DNA from: Acidimicrobiia bacterium
GTDB lineage: Bacteria > Actinomycetota > Acidimicrobiia > Spongiisociales > ZC4RG35
Assembly: GCA_025929005.1 (NCBI GenBank)
Contig: JAICND010000126.1
Span: forward strand, 1 to 5,487
Direction: 5' to 3'
Length of the DNA stretch: 5,487 nucleotides
The notes below the pieces were generated by a model. That model made no database searches. It worked only from the letters and a program-made list of their open reading frames with translations, and was not told the DNA's origin. Shown here piece after piece: positions 1 to 5,487 of this stretch (position 1 is its first letter; each line of letters opens with the position of its first letter). The translations under genes were made by a program, and so were the position numbers.

Positions 1-475
1 AAGCATTGGTCTCAAGGCCGTTCTCAGGGTGGAGCATTACCTCGCTGGAGAGAGCCGTGTCAACGTCGGCGAGGACGGGAAGCTGCTCCCACTCCGCCTC
101 GATCGCCGCCGCGGCCCGCAACGCTTCCGCCAGGGTTCCGGCGACAACCAGGGCTAGGTGATCGGCTTCCCATCGGGAGATGTCGCAGGGCACTTTGGAG
201 CGGCCCGTGTGATCGACTCCGATGAAGACGGGCTGATCGGCGAAGACCAGTCCATATTCGTTCACCGGCACATCCGCCGAGGTGAAGATTTCAACTACCC
301 CGGGCATCTCTCGCGCGGTACTCACGTCGAGACGGAGCAGACGGGCATGAGGTTGATCAGTGAACACGACCTTGGCGTAAAGAGGGTCAGCAGGACGCAG
401 GTCGGCGGGATACAAGGTCTCTCCGGTCGTCTTGCCGCGGGCGTCGAAGCGGCGTTGCGCCTGGCCGATACTCAT
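1..475 (-). CDS. Xanthine dehydrogenase-type molybdopterin-binding subunit, N-terminal part (cut by window edge)
   Basis: The frame opens with ATG at 475-473 and stays open to base 2, giving 158 residues before the window ends. The protein reads like the start of the large catalytic subunit of molybdenum hydroxylases (xanthine dehydrogenase/aldehyde oxidase family), which binds molybdopterin and hydroxylates N-heterocycles or aldehydes. Family features seen are an opening with FDARGKTTGETLYPADL (about residues 10-26), then LYAKVVFTDQPHARLLRLD (32-50), MPGVVEIFTSADVP (57-70) and a segment ending in AEWEQLPVLADVDTAL (127-142). This is the alpha/beta hammerhead domain. The family is usually about 700-800 residues, so most of the gene, including all molybdenum ligands and active-site residues, lies beyond base 1. 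The ATG overlaps the TGA of the FAD/iron-sulfur subunit (ATGA), as expected for subunits of one enzyme. Only a weak AGG lies upstream, so translational coupling is likely. The substrate cannot be told from this part. Confidence 0.9.
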   Translation of the reverse strand, partial: MSIGQAQRRFDARGKTTGETLYPADLRPADPLYAKVVFTDQPHARLLRLDVSTAREMPGVVEIFTSADVPVNEYGLVFADQPVFIGVDHTGRSKVPCDISRWEADHLALVVAGTLAEALRAAAAIEAEWEQLPVLADVDTALSSEVMLHPENGLETNA

Positions 476-1902
476 CGTGAGCCTGCCTGATGGACCGACT
501 CAATGATCTTGTAGTACCCGGTACAGCGACAGAGATTGCCTGACATCGCCGTCAGGATCTCAGATGCGTCCGGCTGCGGCCGCTCCTCGAGCAGCTTTGC
601 CCCCGACATCAGGAACCCCGGGATGCAAAAGCCGCACTGGACGGCTCCCAGGTCCACGAAAGCCTGCTGCAATGGATGGAGGGTGTCGTTCCGGGCGAGT
701 CCCTCGATCGTTGTGATCGTGGCACCGTCGGCGCGCCCGGCCGGGACGAGGCACGACATGACGGCCACGCCGTCCAGGTAGACGGTGCACGCCCCACATT
801 CACCTTCGGCGCAACCTTCCTTAGTACCGGTCAAGCCCAATCGATCACGGAGCCAGTCGAGCAGGGTGAGCCCGCTGGCCCCGGCGGCAGCCATCGGGCT
901 TCCATTGACAGTGGCACCGATGGTGTCCTCGGTCCTCAGGTCGGAGAAGGTGAAACCCGGATTCCGCTGACCGACCCCGAGAGTCACAGGACTCTTGGGC
1001 CAATGTCGTCGCTCGTCCCCTGTCGCCAAAGCCTCCAAGGCTCTCCGCACCATCACCTCCACGGCATCGAGGCGATAGGTCGCTGTTCCCCGCAAGTCGT
1101 CGATCGGCTGGATGTTGGCGGCAACGATCCGGGCTGCCTCCCGGTTCACCGAATCGGTCAGAGGCTGGTCGACCAGAAACGACTGGGCCTCGGGAGCTTC
1201 GACAATGGTCGGAGCAACGCTGCCGAGGGCGAGGCGGGCCGATCGGACCCGGTCTCCTTCGAAGTCGATGACACAGGCCAGGTGGACCACCGAAATCGCC
1301 TGGGCCCGCCGGAGACCAAGCTTGACAAAGATCCCGCGCTCGGTGGGCTTCATCTTGCGAACCCGCAGCCCGGTCACCATCTCGGTCTCCGATAGGGCGA
1401 CCTTGCGGACACCGGAGTGAAAGTCGCCAAGATCAATGGTCCGGCTGCCTCTGATCGACCTGACTTCGACCTCGGTTCCCAGAGCACGGAGGGCGGTAAT
1501 GCTGTCGTTCGCTGGCGAGGCAGTAACGACGTTGCCGACGACTGTCGCGCGATTGCGAAGCTGGGGTGAGGCGATCTCCCAACAGGCCTGGGCGAGAGGG
1601 AGGGCGTGTGTCACCAGGGTGGCGGATGTGACCACCTGGTTGTGGGTGACGGTGGCGCCAAGCAGTAGATGGTCACCTTTGTCGGTGATCAGATCGAGAC
1701 CTGGAACCCGGGTGAGATCGATCAGGGTGTCAACGGCGGGACGTTGCCCGCGAATCAGTTCGAGCAGTAGATCGGATCCGCCGGCGATGAGACGGGCCCG
1801 GGGACCAAGCTCGGCCAGCAATCGGAGCGCGTCATCGAGGGTCGCCGGTGCCAGATATCGCTCGAGGGTAAGCCGATGCGATTGGACCTCGTGGAGCTTC
1901 AC
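472..1902 (-). CDS. Fused FAD-binding and [2Fe-2S] subunit of a xanthine dehydrogenase-type molybdenum hydroxylase
   Basis: This 476-residue protein carries electrons from the molybdenum site through two [2Fe-2S] clusters to FAD. Residues about 10-175 form the FAD domain, with LIAGGSDLLLEL (38-49) and RATVVGNVVTASPAND (118-133); the TASPxxD form is typical of xanthine dehydrogenases. Residues about 185-290 fit the FAD-subunit C-terminal domain. After a linker, residues about 328-472 form a complete two-cluster iron-sulfur domain: C364, C369, C372 and C384 for the plant-type cluster, and C423, C426, C458 and C460 (CGFC and CRC) for the second. All eight cysteines are present. The order FAD then FeS is the reverse of single-chain eukaryotic xanthine dehydrogenase (FeS-FAD-Mo), and in many bacteria these are separate proteins. 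The GTG start at 1902-1900 overlaps the deaminase TGA (GTGA). The same frame stays open to 2145, but those 81 codons lie over the deaminase gene and have an arginine-rich, shadow-like composition, so they were excluded. Confidence 0.93.
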   Translation of the reverse strand: MKLHEVQSHRLTLERYLAPATLDDALRLLAELGPRARLIAGGSDLLLELIRGQRPAVDTLIDLTRVPGLDLITDKGDHLLLGATVTHNQVVTSATLVTHALPLAQACWEIASPQLRNRATVVGNVVTASPANDSITALRALGTEVEVRSIRGSRTIDLGDFHSGVRKVALSETEMVTGLRVRKMKPTERGIFVKLGLRRAQAISVVHLACVIDFEGDRVRSARLALGSVAPTIVEAPEAQSFLVDQPLTDSVNREAARIVAANIQPIDDLRGTATYRLDAVEVMVRRALEALATGDERRHWPKSPVTLGVGQRNPGFTFSDLRTEDTIGATVNGSPMAAAGASGLTLLDWLRDRLGLTGTKEGCAEGECGACTVYLDGVAVMSCLVPAGRADGATITTIEGLARNDTLHPLQQAFVDLGAVQCGFCIPGFLMSGAKLLEERPQPDASEILTAMSGNLCRCTGYYKIIESVHQAGSR

Positions 1903-2474
1903 TGCTCCCGCCCGCGGCCGTTGTACACGACCCCGCCCGCTTCGACATAGGCGGCCAGGACCGCGATGGCTTCGGTGCGCCGCACGTCTAGAACTACTTC
2001 GATACCGCGATTGGCCAGGCTTAGTTGCCACTCGTCGGGTTTGTCGCCTTCGTCGAAGCCGATTGCACAGGCGTCTTCGTGACGAGCTCCACAGACCAGA
2101 CGGCTCACCCCCGACCACGGCACCGCCCCCAGGCACATGGCACACGGCTCCACGGACGACACCAATTCAAGGCCGGTGAGATCGAAGGTACCTCGGACCT
2201 GGCCCGCCAACGCCAGGGCGATCGTTTCGGCATGAAGGATGGCGGCCCGGCCGGGCACCACCAGGTTGACGCCGGCAGCCACCATCTCGCCTGAGGCAGG
2301 GTCGAACACGCCCGCGCCGAACGGCCCACCGGTGCCTGCTGCCACGTTGCGACGCGCCAGTTCAATGACGAGATTCATACGCACCGTGAAATCGGGATAC
2401 ACCGCACCGCTCGGACAGAGGATGTCGATCCACTCGGGGAGATCAACGTGAAGGAAAGGAAAGCGTCTGCTCAA
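1899..2474 (-). CDS. Zinc-dependent nucleoside/nucleobase deaminase, guanine deaminase-like (CDA fold)
   Basis: This 191-residue protein belongs to the cytidine/deoxycytidylate deaminase superfamily, which hydrolytically removes an amino group from nucleobases in the cytosol. The zinc site is intact: HAE with H81 as ligand and E83 as proton shuttle, and PCAMC with ligands C111 and C114, followed by LGAVPWSGVSRLVCGA. TGGPFGAGVFD (48-58) is the substrate-loop strand usual for guanine and tRNA-adenosine deaminases. The long tail ending in AYVEAGGVVYNG (175-186) is more like the nucleobase deaminases. Next to xanthine dehydrogenase subunits, guanine to xanthine is the natural guess, but specificity is not proven. 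The start is TTG at 2474-2472, overlapping the amidase stop (TTGA). It is the first start codon after an in-frame TGA at 2489-2487. An ATG at residue 33 (2378) is the alternative, but residues 1-32 (FPFLHVDLPEWID) look like real protein. The next gene overlaps by 4 nt. Confidence 0.9.
   Translation of the reverse strand: MSRRFPFLHVDLPEWIDILCPSGAVYPDFTVRMNLVIELARRNVAAGTGGPFGAGVFDPASGEMVAAGVNLVVPGRAAILHAETIALALAGQVRGTFDLTGLELVSSVEPCAMCLGAVPWSGVSRLVCGARHEDACAIGFDEGDKPDEWQLSLANRGIEVVLDVRRTEAIAVLAAYVEAGGVVYNGRGREQ
1905..1909 (-). promoter_or_regulatory. Possible Shine-Dalgarno GGGAG for the FAD/FeS subunit
   Basis: On the minus strand GGGAG lies two bases before the GTG at 1902-1900. It matches the Shine-Dalgarno core, but the spacing is shorter than usual. 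Re-initiation by ribosomes finishing the deaminase may matter more than this site. It supports GTG 1902 as the start rather than anything further upstream. Confidence 0.3.
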
Positions 2475-3310
2475 GGCTCTGAGACCTCACCGTAGATCTC
2501 GGGGCGCCGGTCACGGAAAAACGCCCATTGCCGCCTCACTTCTTCAATCAGATCCATCTCGAGGTCTCTGACCACGACCTCGTCAGCGGTATCAGAGGCA
2601 GCTTCTCCTATTAGTTGCCCACGAGGAGAGCAGAAGTAGGACGAGCCGTAGTAGTCGGTGTTCTCGAGGTCTTCCTGGCCAACCCGATTGATGGCGCCGA
2701 CGAAGTACTCGTTGGCAACGGCTGCGGCAGGTTGCTCCAACTGCCAAAGGTATTTGGAGTGTCCCCGGGTTGTCGCCGATGGGTTAAACACGACCTTGGC
2801 GCCTTTCAACCCGAGAACCCGCCAACCCTCGGGGAAGTGGCGGTCGTAACAGATGTAGACGCCGATGCGGCCTACGGCGGTGTCAAAGACGGGATAACCC
2901 AGATTGCCGGGTCGGAAATAGAACTTCTCCCAGAACCCTTTGACCTGTGGGATGTGGGTCTTTCGATAGATGCCGAGGAATTCGCCATCGGCATCGATCA
3001 CGGCCGCGGTGTTGTAGAAGGTCCCTTCGTCGACCTTCTCGTAGATCGGCGCAATGACGACCATCTCCGTCTCCCTGGCCAGTTCCACCATCCGTTTGAT
3101 GGTGGGTCCGTCGGGGATCGCCTCGGCGGTGTCGTAAAACGCCGGATCCTGGACCGAGCAGAAATACGGAGTGGTGAAGATCTCCTGGAAGCAGAGAACC
3201 TGAGCACCCGCCGAAGCGGCCTGGCGTGCGTATCCGATGTTCTTCTCCAACATCGACTCGGAATCACCGGTCCATTCCGACTGGACCAAAGCTGCACGGA
3301 TGGTGGTCAT
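2471..3310 (-). CDS. Carbon-nitrogen hydrolase (nitrilase superfamily), beta-ureidopropionase/N-carbamoyl amidase-like
   Basis: This 279-residue protein has the full nitrilase-superfamily fold and catalytic set: E43 (in FQEIF), K117 (in YRKTHIP) and the nucleophile C154 (in YICYDRHFPE), with the auxiliary glutamate probably E128 in GFWEKFYF. Such enzymes hydrolyse amide C-N bonds through a cysteine thioester in the cytosol. The segments GNLGYPVFDTAVGRIGVYIC, FNPSAT, INRVG and YGSSYF follow the pattern of beta-ureidopropionases, which convert N-carbamoyl-beta-alanine to beta-alanine, CO2 and ammonia. N-carbamoylputrescine or N-carbamoyl-D-amino acid amidase activity is also possible. The ATG at 3310-3308 follows an in-frame TAA only four codons earlier, so no longer start exists, but no Shine-Dalgarno sequence is visible. 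The 27-nt gap to the preceding gene (3311-3337) is the only one in the window and shows no clear promoter. The stop codon overlaps the deaminase TTG start. In this context it probably removes a carbamoyl or amide group from a ring-opening product. Confidence 0.92.
   Translation of the reverse strand: MTTIRAALVQSEWTGDSESMLEKNIGYARQAASAGAQVLCFQEIFTTPYFCSVQDPAFYDTAEAIPDGPTIKRMVELARETEMVVIAPIYEKVDEGTFYNTAAVIDADGEFLGIYRKTHIPQVKGFWEKFYFRPGNLGYPVFDTAVGRIGVYICYDRHFPEGWRVLGLKGAKVVFNPSATTRGHSKYLWQLEQPAAAVANEYFVGAINRVGQEDLENTDYYGSSYFCSPRGQLIGEAASDTADEVVVRDLEMDLIEEVRRQWAFFRDRRPEIYGEVSEP
2485..2488 (-). promoter_or_regulatory. Possible Shine-Dalgarno GAGG supporting the TTG start of the deaminase
   Basis: On the minus strand GAGG sits 10 bases before the TTG at 2474, inside the last codons of the amidohydrolase gene. 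The spacing is acceptable and supports the TTG start over the internal ATG at 2378, but the match is only four bases. Confidence 0.3.
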
Positions 3311-3337
3311 CGATCGGAGAGCTTAGAAACAGGCGGG

Positions 3338-4498
3338 TCACGCTCGCCTCCGACCCGTAAACAGAACGACAACGTGTTCGTGCCGGCTTATGGACGACGC
3401 CACCTCCGAGTCGAGGAGACCGGCCAACCCGGCTGTGCCCGTGTGATCGACGTCGATGCCGGTCGCCGATCGCCCCAACTCGTTGGCCCGCAGGATCATC
3501 TCCTCGGAAACCACCTGGGCTCGCCCGCCCGAGTCGAGCATGGCTTCCATGACCGGCAACCAGTCGTAGGTCACGTCATCGAGGATGCCGCTGGCTGCCG
3601 AGGTCCCGACCTCCTCCCACGGCCACATGTACAGGTCGGGCGTCATGCGGGCCGCCTCCATGGCTTCACCTTCCAGAGCCAGCAGACGGCGCCAGGCTCG
3701 ATTGAGAGGCGCCACCGCCTCGGTCTGCACGGTGTGAAGGATCGGATCCACGCTCAGCCACTGCTCACGGATTCCGCCAGCCAAACCCGACCAGACCGAC
3801 GCCGCCAGAGCTCCGCCGCCCACCTGTACGAAGAGCCGCAGAGGACCGCTCACCCTTGCCAGGGCGAGCTGTTCAGCTAGCTCCCAACCAATGGTGCGGC
3901 CACCATCGAGGGTGGTGGCCGTGATGGGGCCCTGCACCGAGAATGGAGTGAGTCCTCTGGCCACGGACTCCTGAAACCGCAGGAAGGTGGGATCCCCCTT
4001 CTCTTTAGGGTTGCGTTCGGAGACTTCGACATGGGCACCAAGCGCTTCGAGACGCTCGACGACCTGTGGGTCCGCCCAGGTCGGGATGAACACTCGCAGC
4101 GGCCGCTCCACGGCTCGCGCTACTACCGCCGCCGCCAAGGCGGCGTTGCCGCATGAGGCGATCCCCAACTCGTTGCGACCGTCTTCCTCATCGACGGCGA
4201 GATGGAGGAGGACTCCGAACAGGTGCCGGGCTTTGTGCGATCCGGCCACGTTGCCGGTCTCATCCTTGACCCACAGATAGGTCGAATCGAGTTCAAGACC
4301 AGCCGCTAGACCGCTTTGGCGGGAGAGGGGCGTGATGTAGAACCCATGGCCTTCGACGCCAGAGACGGCCTCGTCCAAGCGCAATACAAGTGCGACGAAG
4401 TCGCCGTCAGTCCAACCGCGGCTGATCGCCTTCCGGTAGGAGTCGAGCAGCCACCTATACCTAACGAACGGGTGCGGGGACCCGGTGTCAGCCGCCAC
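3338..4498 (-). CDS. PLP-dependent fold-type II enzyme, threonine synthase/dehydratase-like
   Basis: This complete 386-residue protein belongs to the tryptophan synthase beta family of pyridoxal phosphate enzymes, which carry out beta- or gamma-elimination and replacement on amino acids such as serine and threonine. K89 in GSHKARH is the probable Schiff-base lysine. ASCGNAALAAA (114-124) is the loop that contacts the substrate carboxylate and cofactor. GGGAL (227-231) is the phosphate-binding loop, and FTGRRR near the C-terminus fits the usual final TG motif. SHKARH differs from the SFKDRG of classical threonine synthases and the SFKxRG of dehydratases, so substrate assignment is unsafe. Length fits the family. 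The start is GTG at 4498-4496, the only start codon after an in-frame TGA at 4531-4529. It lies 11 nt inside the previous PLP gene and has no clear Shine-Dalgarno sequence, so coupling is likely. Diaminopropionate ammonia-lyase (YgeX-like), threonine/serine dehydratase or a synthase are all possible. Confidence 0.88.
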   Translation of the reverse strand: MAADTGSPHPFVRYRWLLDSYRKAISRGWTDGDFVALVLRLDEAVSGVEGHGFYITPLSRQSGLAAGLELDSTYLWVKDETGNVAGSHKARHLFGVLLHLAVDEEDGRNELGIASCGNAALAAAVVARAVERPLRVFIPTWADPQVVERLEALGAHVEVSERNPKEKGDPTFLRFQESVARGLTPFSVQGPITATTLDGGRTIGWELAEQLALARVSGPLRLFVQVGGGALAASVWSGLAGGIREQWLSVDPILHTVQTEAVAPLNRAWRRLLALEGEAMEAARMTPDLYMWPWEEVGTSAASGILDDVTYDWLPVMEAMLDSGGRAQVVSEEMILRANELGRSATGIDVDHTGTAGLAGLLDSEVASSISRHEHVVVLFTGRRRA

Positions 4499-5487
4499 CG
4501 AGATCGGTTCGCTCGTTGAAGTCGGTAATCATGGCGTCCCACAAGTCGAGATACGGACGCAGCCTCTTCCAGAAGTCCTGCGATTTCCGAGCTTCGAAGT
4601 CCTTGAACTCGACTCCTTGCTGTTCGACCCAGGTGTAATAGCCGAGGTTGAAAATGCGGCGTCGACCTGGTTCGCCCAACTCGAGAAGTTCGCCTGTATT
4701 GCCTTCGGTCAGGAACTCCCGATAGGCCCGGTCTGCCTGTTCACGGCCAAAGCCTCCGGTGTGGTCGCGGGTGGTGATGCGTTTGACCTCGGACCCGTAC
4801 ATTTCGGCGCCGTCCGTCGCCACGGTGACCACCACGTCGCCCGACCCCAAGTGGTGGTGGCGGGCCACCTGGATCGCGGCCAGGAGGTTGGCGATAGATG
4901 AAAGACCGAGGTCGCGTAGTCCCGTCACGACTCTCGGGTCGATGCCCCTTGATTGGAGATGGTCCTGCCCCGCTGGCGTGTTGAACTCCAGCAGCAGGGT
5001 GTCGGTGGCCCGGTCGGTGATGGCGACGACATCATCGGAGTTCATGGCGTTGTGGATGAGGGGGATGTGTTTGTCGCCGATGCCCTGGATGTTGTGTTCC
5101 CCGTAGCCGTTGTAGAGCATGGTCGGACACTCGAGGGCCTCGACAGGGACGATCAGGCTGCCGTGCCGTTCCTTCAGATAGTCACCGGCGGCGAGGGTGC
5201 CAGCCGACCCGGAGGCGGCGACGAAGGCAGCCAACCTGGTGCCACCCGTTGCGGCGAAGATCGCTTCCATGGCCGGACCGGTGATGCGGTAATGAGCGAG
5301 GTGGTTTCCGAATTCGGCGAACTGGTTGAGGACAACGTTGGTCGGGTCTTTGGCAAGTTCTTTGCAGGCGTCGTAGATCTCCTTGACATTGGATTCGGTC
5401 CCAAAGGTGCGGATGACGTCTTCGGGAGAGTCGATCCAGCGCTCGAGCCACTCGAATCGCTCTTTGCTCATCCCCTCCGGCAGGACG
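4488..5487 (-). CDS. PLP-dependent cysteine synthase-like enzyme, C-terminal part (5' end outside window)
   Basis: The frame is open from the right edge and ends with TGA at 4490-4488, giving 332 complete codons. An ATG at 5471 looks like a start but is internal: the codons before it read VLPEG, and VLPEGMSKERFEWLE is the conserved PExMSxER stretch found around residue 95 of CysK-type enzymes. The Schiff-base lysine therefore lies upstream, outside the window. Counting from that internal Met, the protein shows NQFAEFGNHLAHYRITGPAM (49-68), the phosphate loop SGSAGT (87-92, GTGGT in CysK), EHNIQGIGDKHIP (125-137, HKIQGIG in CysK) and VVVTVATDGAEMYGSE (213-228). About 100 residues follow this last motif, about twice the CysK tail, including NLGYYTWVEQQG (275-286). 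These differences suggest a distinct subgroup rather than a true cysteine synthase. It overlaps the next PLP gene by 11 nt. Its reaction is unknown; it may be beta-elimination or replacement on a serine-like or diamino acid. Confidence 0.88.
   Translation of the reverse strand, partial: VLPEGMSKERFEWLERWIDSPEDVIRTFGTESNVKEIYDACKELAKDPTNVVLNQFAEFGNHLAHYRITGPAMEAIFAATGGTRLAAFVAASGSAGTLAAGDYLKERHGSLIVPVEALECPTMLYNGYGEHNIQGIGDKHIPLIHNAMNSDDVVAITDRATDTLLLEFNTPAGQDHLQSRGIDPRVVTGLRDLGLSSIANLLAAIQVARHHHLGSGDVVVTVATDGAEMYGSEVKRITTRDHTGGFGREQADRAYREFLTEGNTGELLELGEPGRRRIFNLGYYTWVEQQGVEFKDFEARKSQDFWKRLRPYLDLWDAMITDFNERTDLGGG

Noticed and set aside
676..1395. Plus-strand open frames at 676-1395 and 1436-2179 of about 240 codons.
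   Set aside because: They are antisense to the FAD/FeS subunit and deaminase, whose cofactor and metal motifs are complete. The plus-strand products have low-complexity, arginine- or glycine-rich composition and no recognised motif.
1903..2145. 81-codon upstream extension of the FAD/FeS subunit frame to an ATG at 2145.
   Set aside because: It lies wholly over the deaminase gene in another frame, is rich in arginine and serine like a shadow frame, and precedes a well-placed GTG with normal FAD-domain sequence after it.
3311..3400. Possible internal promoter before the amidohydrolase gene.
   Set aside because: No convincing -10/-35 pair could be read on the minus strand, and the AT-richer patch around 3322-3330 is too short and matches no consensus.
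203..3451. Exact 15-bp repeat GCCCGTGTGATCGAC at 203-217 and 3437-3451.
   Set aside because: Both copies lie in coding sequence and on the minus strand encode the same VDHTG residues in unrelated proteins. Two copies of this length, with no flanking similarity, are best explained by chance and shared codon preference.
2615..3880. A 421-codon open frame on the plus strand, spanning the amidohydrolase and part of the second PLP gene.
   Set aside because: It is antisense to two genes with intact catalytic motifs, crosses their junction and shows no recognisable domain. Long antisense frames are common in GC-rich DNA.
5469..5480. ATG at 5471 preceded by a GGAGGGG-like purine tract, looking like a strong start for the cysteine synthase-like gene.
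   Set aside because: The purine tract encodes Glu-Gly of the conserved VLPEGMSKER stretch, which lies in the middle of the family, so the gene continues beyond the window and this ATG is internal.

Overview
The window is a fragment of one catabolic operon. Six genes are packed head to tail, all on the minus strand, so transcription runs from right to left. Both end genes are cut by the window edges. The only gap between genes is 27 nt (3311-3337). Four of the five junctions are overlaps of 4 or 11 nt, which suggests one transcript with coupled translation. I saw no promoter, terminator, RNA gene, repeat array, CRISPR or mobile element. The DNA is GC-rich (about 60% or more by eye), with GTG and TTG starts and strong third-position G/C preference. 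Together with the protein styles, this suggests a high-GC bacterium, perhaps an uncultured actinobacterial or Chloroflexota-like lineage. That placement is an inference and is weak.

In order of transcription the genes are: (1) the C-terminal part of a cysteine-synthase-like PLP enzyme (5487-4488); (2) a second, complete PLP fold-type II enzyme of the threonine synthase/dehydratase kind (4498-3338, GTG start); (3) a nitrilase-superfamily amidohydrolase closest in motifs to beta-ureidopropionase/N-carbamoyl amidases (3310-2471); (4) a zinc-dependent nucleobase/nucleoside deaminase resembling guanine deaminases (2474-1899, TTG start); (5) a fused FAD plus [2Fe-2S] electron-transfer subunit of a xanthine dehydrogenase-type molybdenum hydroxylase (1902-472, GTG start); (6) the N-terminal 158 residues of the matching molybdopterin-binding catalytic subunit (475 to beyond base 1).

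Read together, a deaminase (for example guanine to xanthine) and a molybdenum hydroxylase would act on an N-heterocycle, probably a purine. The amidohydrolase would cleave an N-carbamoyl or amide product after ring opening, and the two PLP enzymes would act on an amino acid-like product or supply a pathway step. No ring-opening hydrolase is present, so if the reading is right it lies outside the window. The combination recalls, but does not match gene for gene, the E. coli yge/xdh cluster and the anaerobic uric acid clusters, in which a PLP-dependent diaminopropionate ammonia-lyase sits beside hydantoinase-type hydrolases and molybdenum hydroxylase subunits. The substrate remains unknown from this sequence alone.
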